64,000 nucleotides of DNA, taken from positions 660,501 through 724,500 of the forward strand of contig NZ_CP012358.1 of NCBI RefSeq assembly GCF_001267175.1. Reading direction: 5' to 3'. The notes below the pieces were generated by a model. That model was not told where the DNA came from. It did no database searches and saw only the letters and a program-made list of their open reading frames with translations. Both the position numbers and the translations under genes were made by a program. The first letter of the stretch is position 1. Each line of letters begins with the position of its first letter. Below, piece after piece: positions 17,469-28,056 of the stretch. The stretch comes from Thiopseudomonas alkaliphila. Its GTDB lineage: Bacteria > Pseudomonadota > Gammaproteobacteria > Pseudomonadales > Pseudomonadaceae.

Positions 17469-18161
17469 GTGATTTCTGAGCTGCTACTGAGCCACTCAAC
17501 CTTAATTGCCTGCTGGTTACTCTATGCAGTGCTGTTAGGCAGCGCCGCGTGGCGCACCTTATGGGTTGAGCTAATCAGTGACTCGCGCAAACAACACCTG
17601 CTATTTGGCACGGTATTTACCCTGTGTTTATTGTGGTTGGTGCGGCGCGATTTTCCATCAGGGGTTTCTTTTCACTTTATCGGCATGACCGCAGTGACCT
17701 TGCTGCTCGGCTGGCCGTTGGCGGTGCTAGCGGGCTTAGCCGCGCAGCTCACCTTAGTCATCTTAGGCAAGCAAGCCTTACTGGCCGTAGGTGCCAATGG
17801 TTTATTGCTGGTGGCGTTACCGATCCTCATCGCTGAGCTTTGCGCCCGCGCCATTGAGCGGCGGCAACCCGATAATCTATTTGTCTATATTTTTGGCAGC
17901 GGCTTTTTCCCCGCCGCCCTCACCGCTATCTGCTGCACTTTAGCCGGCAGCTTGCTGCTGTGGTTTGAGGGCATTTACCAGTTTCCCCCGTGGCTAAGTG
18001 AGTACTTTGGCATGGTATTTTTAGTTGCCTTTCCTGAGGCCTTTATCAATGGCATGGTGATCAGTGCCTTTGTGGTGTTTAAGCCAGAATGGTTAGAAAC
18101 CTTTAATCGCTCGCGCTACTTACAAGCGCCATGGAATCATCCCGATGACCCCAGTGATTAA
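17469..18161 (+). CDS. CbiM-like energy-coupling factor permease / membrane protein
   Basis: A 230-residue integral membrane protein with six or seven hydrophobic helices, starting at GTG 17469. Features such as FHFIGMTAVTLLLGWPLAVLAG, GANGLLLVALPI and FPEAFINGMVISAFVVFKPEW resemble the S-component fold of CbiM-type cobalt/nickel uptake proteins seen in Pseudomonas as an energy-coupling factor permease. The N-terminal metal-binding His of true CbiM is not evident and no ATPase partner is next door, so metal transport is unproven. The frame is open further upstream inside the thioesterase gene, but that part is non-homologous. Confidence 0.65.
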   Translation: MISELLLSHSTLIACWLLYAVLLGSAAWRTLWVELISDSRKQHLLFGTVFTLCLLWLVRRDFPSGVSFHFIGMTAVTLLLGWPLAVLAGLAAQLTLVILGKQALLAVGANGLLLVALPILIAELCARAIERRQPDNLFVYIFGSGFFPAALTAICCTLAGSLLLWFEGIYQFPPWLSEYFGMVFLVAFPEAFINGMVISAFVVFKPEWLETFNRSRYLQAPWNHPDDPSD

Positions 18162-18236
18162 GCGCTGGGGCTTAGCCTACTGACTCCATTACTCACCACG
18201 CCTACTCACAACTCATCCCAAGCAAGGTTTTCTGCG

Positions 18237-19682
18237 ATGCAGCAACTGATGTGGTTTCGCCAAGATTTACGTACCGAAGATAATCATGCCTTAGCTAAAG
18301 CCACTGCCCAAGGCCCGGTGGTGGGTGTCTTTATCATCTCACCCAAGCAATGGCGCACCCATCACGAAGCGCCCTGCAAACTGGACTTCTGGCTACGTAA
18401 TCTGCTGGCGCTCCAGCAGCAGCTGGCACTACGCAATATTCCCTTGGTGACCCTTACCTGCGATGACTGGCAGACTGTCCCCCAAGCCCTATTGCAGCTA
18501 GCCAAACAGTGCAAAGTCAGCCAACTGCACTTTAATCAGCAGTTTGGAGTTAACGAAAATCAGCGCGATGCTCAAGTCCACAGCACTTTCCAGCAGGCTG
18601 GCATTGCCTGTCATAGTTATCAAGATTTTACTCTGCTGGCGCCTGGCAGCATTCATAACCAGTCGCAGCAACCCTATAAAGTGTTTACCGCATTTAAAAA
18701 GGCCTGTGCCAAGCGCTTGGAGTATCAAGCCCAGCCGTATTATTCATTAGCGCCAATTCAACCAAAACTGGCCATTGCCTCGAGCAATATTGCACAAGCC
18801 TTTCAACATGCAGGAATCCCCGTTGCCGCAGCACACTTTAGTCAACTCTGGCCAGCCGGTGAAGCTGAAGCAACCCAGCGGCTGGAGGATTTTTTGGCCA
18901 GTGCAGTGTTAGCTTACCAACAACAGCGAGACTTCCCTGCTCTCAGCGGTACTAGTAGCCTCTCGCCCTACCTCGCGGCTGGAGTTATCTCGATTCGCCG
19001 CTGCTTTAATGCAGCCCTGCAACTCAATCAAGGTGAACTGCTAAGCGGTCAGCCGGGCCTTAGTACTTGGCTCAATGAACTGCTCTGGCGGGAGTTTTAT
19101 TTACACCTAATGGCGGCTTACCCCAAGCTTTCCAAACAGCAACCCTTTCAAGCCCAAACTCAACAGGTACAATGGCGGCATGCGCCTGCAGACTTTGCCG
19201 CCTGGTGCCAAGGCCAAACGGGAATGCCAATCGTCGATGCAGCGATGCGCCAATTACTGGCTACTGGCTGGATGCATAATCGCCTGCGAATGATTAGCGC
19301 CTCTTTTTTAAGCAAAAACCTACTCATTGATTGGCGTTTAGGTGAAGCATGGTTTATGCAGCACTTAATCGATGGTGAGTTAGCAGCCAATAATGGGGGG
19401 TGGCAGTGGTGCGCTTCAACTGGTACCGATGCAGCGCCTTATTTTCGTGTATTTAATCCCGTGACCCAAGCCGAGCGCTTTGATCCTGAGGCGCGTTTTA
19501 TCCAACACTGGTTGCCTGAATTAACAGGATTAAGCAGCAAAGCCTGTTATCTACCAAAGCAAGAGCCGCAGCAGTTAGCGGCTCTGAACTACCCGAAACT
19601 CATTGTCGACTTAAGCCACAGCCGAGTCCGCGCAATTGATGCCTTTAAGCAGCTCACCACGCCGCCCACTCCAAGCACTTAG
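18237..19682 (+). CDS. phrB: Deoxyribodipyrimidine photolyase (CPD photolyase)
   Basis: It repairs UV-induced cyclobutane pyrimidine dimers using blue light. It carries FAD and an antenna (folate type in this class). The 481-residue product starts MQQLMWFRQDLRTEDNHAL (the Rossmann antenna domain) and continues to the C-terminal FAD domain. Family blocks are present: LSPYLAAGVISIRRC, WLNELLWREFYLHLM, GMPIVDAAMRQLLATGWMHNRLRM, LIDWRLGEAWF and NNGGWQWCASTGTDAAPYFRVFNP. The Trp-rich chain for photoreduction is conserved. It ends 22 bases before the convergent algW. Confidence 0.97.
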   Translation: MQQLMWFRQDLRTEDNHALAKATAQGPVVGVFIISPKQWRTHHEAPCKLDFWLRNLLALQQQLALRNIPLVTLTCDDWQTVPQALLQLAKQCKVSQLHFNQQFGVNENQRDAQVHSTFQQAGIACHSYQDFTLLAPGSIHNQSQQPYKVFTAFKKACAKRLEYQAQPYYSLAPIQPKLAIASSNIAQAFQHAGIPVAAAHFSQLWPAGEAEATQRLEDFLASAVLAYQQQRDFPALSGTSSLSPYLAAGVISIRRCFNAALQLNQGELLSGQPGLSTWLNELLWREFYLHLMAAYPKLSKQQPFQAQTQQVQWRHAPADFAAWCQGQTGMPIVDAAMRQLLATGWMHNRLRMISASFLSKNLLIDWRLGEAWFMQHLIDGELAANNGGWQWCASTGTDAAPYFRVFNPVTQAERFDPEARFIQHWLPELTGLSSKACYLPKQEPQQLAALNYPKLIVDLSHSRVRAIDAFKQLTTPPTPST

Positions 19683-19704
19683 CTCCACGCTTAGCTTCAA
19701 GCAC

Positions 19705-20868
19705 TTAGTCTTGCACTAAGCGTGGCTTAACGGGAGGGCGCACCCCAATCTCAATCTGTAGCTGCTGGATCGTGCCCTGCTTTAACACCTCCATCGCCAC
19801 GTGCTGCCCAGGACGCATTCGCGCCACCTGATTCATAGCAGTGCGGCCATCATTGGCGGCCACCCCTTCAATATTTAAAATGATATCGCCTTGCTCTAAA
19901 CCGCCTTTAGCTGCAGGGCTGTTGTCATAGACTCGACTCACAATCACCCCTTCGCCTTGTTTTAACTGGCGCTCATGCTGAGTTTCTAGCGGAATATTTT
20001 TCACCTCTAAGCCCATCCAGCCACGCACCATACGTCCATGCTGAATAATCGACTCCATCACCTCTAAAGCCAGTTTGGCTGGAATCGCAAAGCCGATCCC
20101 CTGTGAACCACTGCCCCGAGAGAAAATAGCGGTATTAATCCCCACTAAGTGCCCTTGCATATCCACTAAAGCACCACCCGAGTTACCCGGGTTAATCGCG
20201 GCATCGGTTTGAATAAAGTCTTCATAGGTGTTCAGCCCTAAATGATGACGCCCCGTACCACTGACAATCCCATAGGTGACGGTTTGTCCCACACCATAAG
20301 GGTTACCAATGGCCAATACCCCATCGCCGGTACGCAGCTTTTCTGAGTCTCCAAAAACAATAGCTGGCAGCCCTGTGGCCTCTACTTTGATCACCGCCAA
20401 ATCAGTTTCCGGATCACTGCCAATAATCTTGGCCTGCAAGGTTCGGCCATCTTTTAACGCCACAATAATACCTTGCTTGTTTGCCACCACATGGTTATTA
20501 GTCAGCATAATGCCATTTTCGCTAATCAATACCGCAGAACCTAAACTGGATTTTGGTTGCTTAGTAGGAGGCATAGGCACTTCTTGGCCATGCAAGTGCT
20601 TGAGCTCTTCATCTGGCACTTGCAGCTCTATCGCCTGCGCCTCACTGTTATGATCGCTACTAAATAAATTCACCACCGCAGGTGAGGCAATTTCCACCGC
20701 ATCGGCAAATGAAAAGGCATTACTCTGCACTGACTGTGCGGCCACCTGCTTAACAGTCACCCGCGAGGTCGGTAAGCCAACCCACTCGGGAAAGAGTTCG
20801 ATTAGTAACAGCGCGCCCAACAACCCCACCGCCACTGGCCAACCATAGGGACTGATTGCCTTATGCAT
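19705..20868 (-). CDS. algW: Periplasmic S1C serine protease AlgW (DegS-type)
   Basis: AlgW is the inner-membrane-anchored protease that senses envelope stress through its PDZ domain and cuts the anti-sigma factor MucA. The 387-residue product has an N-terminal transmembrane anchor (about residues 8-25). A trypsin-like domain follows with the catalytic triad (His in LTNNHVV, Asp in ETDLAVIK, Ser in NPGNSGGALVD). One PDZ domain is at the C-terminus. A single PDZ domain separates it from two-PDZ MucD/DegP. Its place next to the his-murA block matches Pseudomonas. Confidence 0.94.
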   Translation of the reverse strand: MHKAISPYGWPVAVGLLGALLLIELFPEWVGLPTSRVTVKQVAAQSVQSNAFSFADAVEIASPAVVNLFSSDHNSEAQAIELQVPDEELKHLHGQEVPMPPTKQPKSSLGSAVLISENGIMLTNNHVVANKQGIIVALKDGRTLQAKIIGSDPETDLAVIKVEATGLPAIVFGDSEKLRTGDGVLAIGNPYGVGQTVTYGIVSGTGRHHLGLNTYEDFIQTDAAINPGNSGGALVDMQGHLVGINTAIFSRGSGSQGIGFAIPAKLALEVMESIIQHGRMVRGWMGLEVKNIPLETQHERQLKQGEGVIVSRVYDNSPAAKGGLEQGDIILNIEGVAANDGRTAMNQVARMRPGQHVAMEVLKQGTIQQLQIEIGVRPPVKPRLVQD

Positions 20869-20982
20869 TGCAAATACCTGCTAAGATTCTGCTAATAGAG
20901 AAAACCCACGCATTATAGAGTCAATCACAAAAGTTCCTAGTGTTAAAACTTCTTGTTACTTATGTCTATTTATGGAGAGCCT

Positions 20983-21741
20983 ATGGCTATTTCACGCGAT
21001 TCTTTACTTAAACGCACCGACGAGTTTCTCAACAGCGCCCGCATTTCCGACTACTGCCCTAATGGCTTACAAGTCGAAGGCCGCGCACAGATTAAAAAAG
21101 TCGTCTCAGGAGTAACGGCCTCGCAGGAATTAATTGAGCGCGCCATCGCCGAGCACGCTGATTTACTCTTAGTGCACCACGGCTATTTCTGGAAAGGCGA
21201 AGATCCGCGGGTACTAGGTATGAAGCAACGCCGGCTTAAAGCCTTACTCATCCACGACATTAACTTAGTCGGCTATCACCTGCCCTTAGATATTCACCCG
21301 GAAGTAGGCAATAACGTGCAACTGGCTCAACGCCTAGGGATAACAATTGACGCCGGATTAGAGCCAGACAACCCCAACAGTGTTGGCTTAGTTGGTCATT
21401 TTCCCCAGGCGCTGAGCACTGCAGAACTTAGCGCCCGCATCTCAGAGCAATTACAGCGTGAGCCACTGGTGATTGATACCCAACGCCCAATCCAGCGAAT
21501 TGGCTGGTGTACCGGCTCGGCGCAAAGTTATATTGAAAAAGCTTTAGCCCAGGGCTGCGACGCCTACATCACAGGCGAAGTCTCTGAGCCCACCGTGCAC
21601 TTTGCCCGGGAGAATAACATCACCTTCTTCGCCGCCGGCCACCACGCCACCGAGCGTTATGGCGTACAGGCGCTTGGGCAGTGGATGAGTCAAGAATTTG
21701 ATCTCGAGCATGTGTTTATTGATTGCGACAATCCAGTTTAA
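20983..21741 (+). CDS. Nif3-like dinuclear metal-centre protein (YbgI family)
   Basis: A 252-residue cytoplasmic protein of the Nif3/YbgI family, which forms a hexameric toroid with a two-metal site; its reaction is not settled. Metal ligands are visible in LLVHHGYFWKG, VGYHLPLDIHPEVGNN and the C-terminal FFAAGHHATERYGV. I start at ATG 20983 (MAISRDSLLKRTDEFL), which has GGAG nine bases upstream; the earlier in-frame start at 20953 adds ten unrelated residues. It diverges from algW. Confidence 0.9.
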   Translation: MAISRDSLLKRTDEFLNSARISDYCPNGLQVEGRAQIKKVVSGVTASQELIERAIAEHADLLLVHHGYFWKGEDPRVLGMKQRRLKALLIHDINLVGYHLPLDIHPEVGNNVQLAQRLGITIDAGLEPDNPNSVGLVGHFPQALSTAELSARISEQLQREPLVIDTQRPIQRIGWCTGSAQSYIEKALAQGCDAYITGEVSEPTVHFARENNITFFAAGHHATERYGVQALGQWMSQEFDLEHVFIDCDNPV

Positions 21742-21748
21742 GGCCTGC

Positions 21749-22261
21749 TTACTTGGCTCGCGCAGCTGCTTCTTTAGCCAGTAGCTGCTGCTTGAGTGCT
21801 ATGCCCCAGCGATATCCCGATAGACTGCCATCACTGCGCACCACCCGATGACAAGGTACTAACCAAGCGATCGAATTAGCGCCGCAGGCATTGGCTACCG
21901 CACGGTAAGCCCGTGGCCGTTGCAACTGCACAGCCAGCTGCTGATAACTACGGGTTTCACCAGGTGGGATGCTAAGTAGGGCTTGCCAGACCTGCTGCTG
22001 AAAAGCACTGCCCTGCCAAATAAAATCAGCCACCGTTAGTTGCTGTTGTTGCCAGCGTTTAATCAGTGCCTGCAAGTCAGCGTCTGGCTCAGTGATTAAG
22101 CGCTCAAGCACTGCAGTAGGAGAACAAGCTAAGTGCTCGGCTAATAATTGCTGCGCTGTCTCTGACGTTTGCGCCAGTGCCGCATAACTGACCTGTTGAT
22201 CTTGTAACTCAAGGGCTAAGTACAATCCCTGAACTGAATAGATAAAGTATTTAGTTTTCAT
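21749..22261 (-). CDS. ogt: Methylated-DNA--protein-cysteine methyltransferase
   Basis: It removes alkyl groups from O6-methylguanine by suicidal transfer to its active cysteine. The 170-residue product has an N-terminal ferredoxin-like domain. The C-terminal DNA-binding domain carries the helix-turn-helix (TRSYQQLAVQLQRPRAYRAVANA), the Asn hinge and the reactive Cys in IAWLVPCHRVVRSDGSLSGY. Its start overlaps the end of pbpC by 11 bases, so the two are co-transcribed. Ogt and the C-terminal half of Ada are hard to separate by motif; there is no Ada zinc domain. Confidence 0.92.
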   Translation of the reverse strand: MKTKYFIYSVQGLYLALELQDQQVSYAALAQTSETAQQLLAEHLACSPTAVLERLITEPDADLQALIKRWQQQQLTVADFIWQGSAFQQQVWQALLSIPPGETRSYQQLAVQLQRPRAYRAVANACGANSIAWLVPCHRVVRSDGSLSGYRWGIALKQQLLAKEAAARAK

Positions 22262-24590
22262 CTGCCTGCCTTAACACCCTAAACGCTAGCTGTACAGTTT
22301 TTCCCTGACTATCCATAACCCGTAACTGATGCCGTCCCGGCTGGGTAAAGTGTAACTCTTGCGGCGCATTGGCCAAGGTTTGCCCCAAATACTGGCCATC
22401 CAGGTACCAGTAGGCGCTATCGACTGCGCCTAGTAACTCTAGGCGTAAGGTTAACTGGGACTGCCCTGCCAATAAATAAACGCGCTCATGCTGCTCTAGC
22501 CCGTTAATCTGTAAATCTGCCGCTCCAGTTGCAACCGCACTGCTGTGCTGCTTAACACAACGAGGATCAAAGCTTGGCAGGCGTTGCTGGCGAGTTTCAG
22601 CCGGATCTAACCATGGCTCAAGCGCCGCAGGCCAGCCTATGTAATTAACTACCCGCACCGCTTGGCATTCTGCTATTGGCGCTGCAGCGAGTTTGTTAGC
22701 AGGCACCCGTAAACCTTGCTCATTGAGCCAGAGCATTTCTTGAGCCGGCAGATCAAGACTCGGTGGCGCGGTATTGTCTAATAGCCATGCCAAATGGCGC
22801 ACCCGACACATTTCCGGCTGCTCATCTTGCTCGCGCAAACCACTGGGCCAACAAATTCGCTGCCGACTCACGCTTGCTGGCGGCACTGACGCCTTTGCCG
22901 CGCTGACCGTAACATGATGCTGCAGTAACTGGTCTACTTGGCGTAGCAGTGGCATAGCTGAAGACACACCTAGCTGATTTGGCACCGGCGTGCCATCGGG
23001 ACGACCTAACCAAACGCCCACCACATATTGCTGATTAATCCCCAGCGACCACGCATCACGAAAACCATAACTAGTCCCGGTTTTCCACGCTAGCTTGCCT
23101 AAGCTCAACGGCTCATGTGCGGTATAGCGCTGTAACAACGTGCGGATAATCCAAGCCGCGCCCTCAGATAATAAGGGTCGCTCTTGCAATGGCTGCTCTG
23201 GCAAATAACGTAAACGCCCTAGTCGCCCCTTGCGCGCCAAGCTGGTATAAGCAGCCACCAGTGACTCTAAGTTAGTCCCAGTACCGCCTAAGATTAAACT
23301 GAGATTAGGTTCACTGCCACTAGGAAATAGCAGCTGCCAACCGGCTGAACGTAAACGACTGGTAAAATGTTTCGCCCCATAATGACTCAGCAATTGCACC
23401 ACTGGAACATTTAGCGATGCTTGCAAGGCTTGCTCAGCGGTTACTGCCCCAGTAAACGCTTGGTTAAAGTTTTGTGGCTGATAGGCCATGCCGGTGCGCG
23501 GAATATCTTGCAATAAGGACGCAGAATGAATCAGCCCCTGATCCAACGCCAATCCATATAAAAAAGGTTTTACAGTAGAGCCTGGTGAACGTATGGCTTG
23601 CACCATATCAACATGGGCAAATCGCTCAGCATCATTAAAATCAAGCGAACCTAAGTAGGCCACTACTTCTAAAGTTTGATGGTCCACTACTAAGATTGCC
23701 GCTGAAGTCTTTTGCGGCAAACGGTGCTTCCAACCTGCTAATAAGGCTTCTAAACGTTGTTGCAACTCAATATTAATGGTGCTGCGAATAATCGGCTGCT
23801 TGTGGCGTTGGCTTAAACGCCGCGCCAATAACGGCGCCAACTGTGGCGATTCGCGCGGGGCGATATACAGGGGTTCTGCGGCGGCCTCCTGCACTACCCG
23901 CTCTGGCCAAATACGTTGCTGCTGTAAGCGCTGTAACAGCTTATTACGAGCCTGCTCTGCCCGCTGCGGATGTCGATCGGGGCGTAAACGACTAGGCGCC
24001 TGGGGTAAAACGGCCAGTAAAGCAGCCTCAGCATAGGTCAGCTGCTGCGGCCCTTTGCCTAAATACGCCCAACTGGCAGCAGCCACTCCTTCTAAAGTTC
24101 CGCCAAAAGGCGCTTGATTCAGGTACAGCGTCAAAATCTGCTCTTTTGAGTAATACCACTCCAGCTGTAAAGTACGCCCAATTTGCTTCAACTTGCCCGC
24201 CACTGTGCGTGAATGGGGATCAATTAACCGCGCCACCTGCATCGACAAGGTGCTGCCGCCTGAAACGACTCGCCCATACCGCAGATTCAGCCACGCCGCA
24301 CGCAGCAAAGCCAAAGGGTTAATGCCTGGGTGCTGATAAAACCAGCGATCCTCATAATTCAACAGCGCCTCTAGGTAACGCGGTGAAATCTCGGTCAGCT
24401 GCACAGGATAGCGCCATACTCCCTCGGCATCGGCAAAGCGCCAAAGTGGTACTCCCTCTTTGGAAACCACTACCTGCGCCTGCTGTTTATCCAGCATCGG
24501 CAGTGGAAAAGCAGCATTTAAAGCTATTAGACCCAACAGCCCACTCAGCACCAGGCTGCCCATTAGCTTTAGCCACGTTTTAGGCTGCAT
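22251..24590 (-). CDS. pbpC: Penicillin-binding protein 1C (bifunctional glycosyltransferase/transpeptidase)
   Basis: It polymerises glycan strands and may crosslink them in the periplasm. Counted from ATG 24590 it has 779 residues. It has a signal anchor ([19 protein letters not shown]) and a GT51 domain ([50 protein letters not shown]). A transpeptidase domain follows with Ser in [13 protein letters not shown], a KTGTS box ([15 protein letters not shown]) and a C-terminal BiPBP_C domain. The frame extends to 24665 with residues unlike the family, so I use the internal ATG. It precedes ogt with overlapping ends. Confidence 0.94.
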   Translation of the reverse strand: MQPKTWLKLMGSLVLSGLLGLIALNAAFPLPMLDKQQAQVVVSKEGVPLWRFADAEGVWRYPVQLTEISPRYLEALLNYEDRWFYQHPGINPLALLRAAWLNLRYGRVVSGGSTLSMQVARLIDPHSRTVAGKLKQIGRTLQLEWYYSKEQILTLYLNQAPFGGTLEGVAAASWAYLGKGPQQLTYAEAALLAVLPQAPSRLRPDRHPQRAEQARNKLLQRLQQQRIWPERVVQEAAAEPLYIAPRESPQLAPLLARRLSQRHKQPIIRSTINIELQQRLEALLAGWKHRLPQKTSAAILVVDHQTLEVVAYLGSLDFNDAERFAHVDMVQAIRSPGSTVKPFLYGLALDQGLIHSASLLQDIPRTGMAYQPQNFNQAFTGAVTAEQALQASLNVPVVQLLSHYGAKHFTSRLRSAGWQLLFPSGSEPNLSLILGGTGTNLESLVAAYTSLARKGRLGRLRYLPEQPLQERPLLSEGAAWIIRTLLQRYTAHEPLSLGKLAWKTGTSYGFRDAWSLGINQQYVVGVWLGRPDGTPVPNQLGVSSAMPLLRQVDQLLQHHVTVSAAKASVPPASVSRQRICWPSGLREQDEQPEMCRVRHLAWLLDNTAPPSLDLPAQEMLWLNEQGLRVPANKLAAAPIAECQAVRVVNYIGWPAALEPWLDPAETRQQRLPSFDPRCVKQHSSAVATGAADLQINGLEQHERVYLLAGQSQLTLRLELLGAVDSAYWYLDGQYLGQTLANAPQELHFTQPGRHQLRVMDSQGKTVQLAFRVLRQADEN

Positions 24591-24687
24591 GCCTGTTACC
24601 TTGGATAGAAAATTGCATCGACACTCTTTAGCCGCCAGCCTTTTGATTAGGTACACTAAGTGCAAATTGATTTTGGAGTTTAGCGCA

Positions 24688-25467
24688 ATGTTAATGGTGA
24701 TTTCGCCGGCAAAAACCTTAGACTACAGCACCGCCCCGAGCACTCAGAGCTATACCTTACCTGAGCATTTAGAGCATGCCGAGCTATTGATTAAGCAATT
24801 AAAGCAGCTGTCGCCGCAAGCTATTGCCCAGCTTATGAAAATTTCTGACAAGTTAGCTGGCTTAAATGCCGCACGCTTCAGTGACTGGCAGCCAAAGTTT
24901 ACTCCGGAAAATGCCAAACAAGCTATTTTGGCCTTTAAAGGGGATGTTTATAGTGGATTAGATGCTGATTCCTTTAGCCAAACAGATTTTAACTTTGCCC
25001 AGCAACATTTGCGGATTCTGTCTGGCTTGTATGGCCTACTCAAGCCATTAGATTTAATGCAGCCGTATCGCCTCGAAATGGGGACTCGACTCGAAAATGC
25101 TCGCGGTAAAAACCTCTATGAGTTTTGGGGCGAGCGTATTACCCAATGGCTTAATCAAGCCATGGCTGAACAGTCCAGCGATATCTTGCTCAATCTTGCC
25201 TCGAACGAATACTTTAGTGCGATTAAGCCTAAGCAATTACAAGGACGTGTAATTGACGTAGAGTTTCGTGATCAAAAAAATGGCGAGTATAAAATTATTA
25301 GTTTTTACGCCAAAAAAGCCCGCGGCTTGATGGCTCGTTACGTGATTCAACAACAGCTCACCGAGGTCGAGCAACTTAAGCAGTTTGATAGCGAAGGCTA
25401 TTACTTTGTCGCTGAGCGCTCCACTGTCAGCAAGCTGGTCTTTTTACGCGATCACCCAGAGTCCTAA
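24688..25467 (+). CDS. yaaA: Peroxide stress protein YaaA
   Basis: YaaA limits damage from iron-driven oxidation during peroxide stress, and later structural work shows a DNA-binding-like fold. The 259-residue product begins [13 protein letters not shown] at ATG 24688, preceded by GGAG. It has [75 protein letters not shown] and [14 protein letters not shown], all typical. The longer frame from 24460 overlaps pbpC on the other strand and is not real. It diverges from pbpC. Confidence 0.95.
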   Translation: MLMVISPAKTLDYSTAPSTQSYTLPEHLEHAELLIKQLKQLSPQAIAQLMKISDKLAGLNAARFSDWQPKFTPENAKQAILAFKGDVYSGLDADSFSQTDFNFAQQHLRILSGLYGLLKPLDLMQPYRLEMGTRLENARGKNLYEFWGERITQWLNQAMAEQSSDILLNLASNEYFSAIKPKQLQGRVIDVEFRDQKNGEYKIISFYAKKARGLMARYVIQQQLTEVEQLKQFDSEGYYFVAERSTVSKLVFLRDHPES

Positions 25468-25486
25468 GCGCTAGCTTGAAACAGTA

Positions 25487-25516
25487 TCCGCCCGCCACTT
25501 AAAAGCAGCGGGCGAG
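25487..25516. terminator. Hairpin between convergent yaaA and hisC
   Basis: A 7-bp GC stem (CGCCCGC at 25489-25495 with GCGGGCG at 25508-25514) and a 12-base loop separate two convergent genes. There is no clear U-run, so it may be a weak or factor-assisted stop. Confidence 0.5.
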
Positions 25517-25544
25517 ATTCAACTAGTTTAAGCCAGCATCTGAC

Positions 25545-26603
25545 TTAGCTTAACAGCTGCTGCAAACCTTTAATCAAGGCCGCATTTTCAGTATCCGTGC
25601 CAATACTGATGCGTAAGAACTGATCAATCCGTGGCTGATTAAAGTAGCGCACAATGATATTTTGCTCACGCAAGCCTTGGGCCAAGGCTGCAGCATCTTG
25701 GCTGCTATGGCGGGCAAATACAAAGTTAGCCGCCGAGGGTAAAACTTCAAAGCCAAGCCCTAACAAGGCCTCAGTCACTTGCTCGCGGCTCTCGATTACT
25801 TTGTTACAGGTTTGCTGAAAGTACTCAACATCTGCAAACGCCGCTGCCGCTCCAGCAATCGCAGCACGATCCAATGGATAGGAGTTAAAGCTATTTTTAA
25901 TGCGCTCTAAGCCCTCAATTAGCTCAGGCTGACCAATGGCTAAACCGACCCGTAATCCGGCCAAAGAGCGCGATTTAGACAAGGTTTGGCAGACCAGCAA
26001 GTTGGGGTACTGCGCCACCAAGCTCACCGCACTTTCACCGCCAAAGTCAATATAAGCTTCATCGACTAACACCACTGATTGCGGGTTGGCCTGCAAAATT
26101 TGCTCCACTGCCGTCAAAGGCAATAAGCAACCGGTTGGCGCATTGGGGTTGGGGAAAATAATGCCGCCATTGTCCTGGCGATAATCTTCAGGATTAATCT
26201 GAAACTCTTCGTCCAGTGCCACAGGCTTTGGCTCAATGCCATACAGCCCACAATACACAGGATAAAAACTATAACTAATATCGGGAAACAGCAGCGGCTT
26301 ACCCTGCCGAAAAAAAGCATTAAAGGCATGGGCCAGCACTTCATCTGAGCCATTACCCACAAACACCTGACTCACTGGCACTTGGTAATACTCAGCAATC
26401 GCCTGCTTTAACTGATCACAATTAGGATCAGGGTATAAACGCAGATTATCACCGATTTCTGCCTGCATCGCTGCCAGCGCTTTAGGTGAGGGCCCATAAG
26501 GGTTTTCATTAGTATTTAGCTTAACTAACTGAGTAACCTTGGGTTGTTCACCTGGCACATAAGGCACCAGATTGTTAACAAAAGGACTCCAAAACTGGCT
26601 CAT
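25545..26603 (-). CDS. hisC: Histidinol-phosphate aminotransferase
   Basis: A PLP enzyme that converts imidazole-acetol phosphate plus glutamate to histidinol phosphate. It has 352 residues from ATG 26603 ([21 protein letters not shown]). It has [30 protein letters not shown], the Asn in FPNPNAPTG, the Asp in VDEAYIDFG and the PLP lysine in [15 protein letters not shown]. The start is one base after the hisD stop, so translation is coupled. The 29 extra residues of the longer frame lie inside hisD and can be ignored. Confidence 0.96.
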   Translation of the reverse strand: MSQFWSPFVNNLVPYVPGEQPKVTQLVKLNTNENPYGPSPKALAAMQAEIGDNLRLYPDPNCDQLKQAIAEYYQVPVSQVFVGNGSDEVLAHAFNAFFRQGKPLLFPDISYSFYPVYCGLYGIEPKPVALDEEFQINPEDYRQDNGGIIFPNPNAPTGCLLPLTAVEQILQANPQSVVLVDEAYIDFGGESAVSLVAQYPNLLVCQTLSKSRSLAGLRVGLAIGQPELIEGLERIKNSFNSYPLDRAAIAGAAAAFADVEYFQQTCNKVIESREQVTEALLGLGFEVLPSAANFVFARHSSQDAAALAQGLREQNIIVRYFNQPRIDQFLRISIGTDTENAALIKGLQQLLS

Positions 26604-26604
26604 G

Positions 26605-27927
26605 TTATTGCTCCTGATCTGGTTGAATGCGGTACTCGGCAGACCGTGCGTGGGCGGTAAGGGATTCGCCACGGGCCAAAACCGAGGCAATTTTGCCTAA
26701 TTCCGACGCCCCTTGTGGCGAGCAATTAATAATTGATGAGCGTTTCTGGAAATCATAAACCCCTAAAGGCGAAGAGAAACGCGCAGTGCCTGAGGTGGGT
26801 AATACGTGGTTAGGGCCAGCACAATAATCCCCTAGCGCTTCAGCAGTGTAACGCCCCATAAAGATCGCGCCAGCGTGGCGAATCTGTGGCAATAAGCTTT
26901 CGGGGTCAGCAACCGATAACTCAAGGTGCTCTGGGGCAATTTGGTTAGCCACCTCGATCGCTTGTTGCATATCTTCAACCACAATCAAGGCGCCACGCTC
27001 ACGCACTGAAGTCCGTGCAATTTCTTCACGCTCTAGTGTTGGCAGCAAACGCGCCATGCTTTGGGCTACTTGTTCGATAAAGTCAGCATCCGGCGAAACT
27101 AAAATAGCCTGAGCATCCTCATCGTGTTCAGCTTGGGAAAATAAGTCCATCGCAATCCAATCAGGATCGGTTTGGCCATCACATATCACTAAAATCTCTG
27201 AAGGCCCGGCAATCATATCAATGCCCACCTTGCCAAATACGTGGCGTTTGGCGGTGGCAACATAAATATTTCCTGGCCCAACAATTTTATCAACCGCAGG
27301 CACGCTCTCAGTACCGTAAGCCAGTGCAGCTACCGCTTGGGCGCCGCCAATGGTAAATACTCGATCCACGCCTGCCACGGCAGCAGCCGCAAGGACTAAC
27401 TCGTTAATCTCACCACGGGGTGTGGGTACCACCATAACCACTTCAGGCACTCCAGCAACTTTCGCCGGAATCGCATTCATTAATACCGAGGACGGATAAG
27501 AGGCTTTACCACCAGGCACATAGAGACCCGCACGATCTAATGGAGTAACCTTTTGCCCCAGCACCGTGCCATTGGCTTCAGTGTATTGCCATGAGTCTTG
27601 CTGCTGATGCTCATGGTAACTGCGTACACGTTCCGCCGCAGCCTCTAACGCTTGACGTTGCTCTGGAGTGATTTTATCGAGGGCTGCCTCTAGACGCTCG
27701 CGGGGCAGAATCAAATCGCTCATCTCGGCCACCTCTAAGCCATCAAACTGGCGAGTAAACTCTACCAGTGCGGCATCGCCCTGTTGGCGTACGGCAGCAA
27801 TAATATCCAGCACGCGCTGGTTAACAGAATCATCAGAAACACTTTCCCAGCTCAAAAGCTGCTCAAGCTGCTGAGAAAAGTCGGTGTCGCTGGCATTCAA
27901 GCGACGAATAAATGCGGTATCGGTCAT
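26605..27927 (-). CDS. hisD: Histidinol dehydrogenase
   Basis: It makes the last two steps of histidine synthesis, oxidising histidinol to histidine with two NAD+ and a zinc ion. From ATG 27927 (TGAGG upstream) it has 440 residues, the usual length. Family blocks: [70 protein letters not shown], the catalytic Glu-His in APEHLEL and [14 protein letters not shown] with the zinc His. It lies between hisG and hisC on the same strand. Confidence 0.97.
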   Translation of the reverse strand: MTDTAFIRRLNASDTDFSQQLEQLLSWESVSDDSVNQRVLDIIAAVRQQGDAALVEFTRQFDGLEVAEMSDLILPRERLEAALDKITPEQRQALEAAAERVRSYHEHQQQDSWQYTEANGTVLGQKVTPLDRAGLYVPGGKASYPSSVLMNAIPAKVAGVPEVVMVVPTPRGEINELVLAAAAVAGVDRVFTIGGAQAVAALAYGTESVPAVDKIVGPGNIYVATAKRHVFGKVGIDMIAGPSEILVICDGQTDPDWIAMDLFSQAEHDEDAQAILVSPDADFIEQVAQSMARLLPTLEREEIARTSVRERGALIVVEDMQQAIEVANQIAPEHLELSVADPESLLPQIRHAGAIFMGRYTAEALGDYCAGPNHVLPTSGTARFSSPLGVYDFQKRSSIINCSPQGASELGKIASVLARGESLTAHARSAEYRIQPDQEQ

Positions 27928-28022
27928 AGCTGGCCTCAGGTTATGGACTAACACTCAGGCGCCACACAAGCACTAACCTTCTGCGCGGGCACCCGAGTGA
28001 TTTCGGCTATGACGCAGTAAGG

Positions 28023-28050
28023 CAGTGCGTACACAACGAGGTACGCACTG
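28023..28050 (-). other. Perfect intercistronic hairpin between hisG and hisD
   Basis: CAGTGCGTAC at 28023-28032 and its exact complement at 28041-28050 form a 10-bp stem with an 8-base loop in the 130-base gap between hisG and hisD. No T-run follows. It could be an RNA-stability element, a processing site or a weak attenuator inside the operon. The hairpin is seen; the role is inferred. Confidence 0.6.
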
Positions 28051-28056
28051 GATCAG

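Noticed and set aside
24460..24687. N-terminal extension of YaaA
   Set aside because: It overlaps the start of pbpC on the other strand and has non-family sequence; [13 protein letters not shown] at 24688 is the family start.
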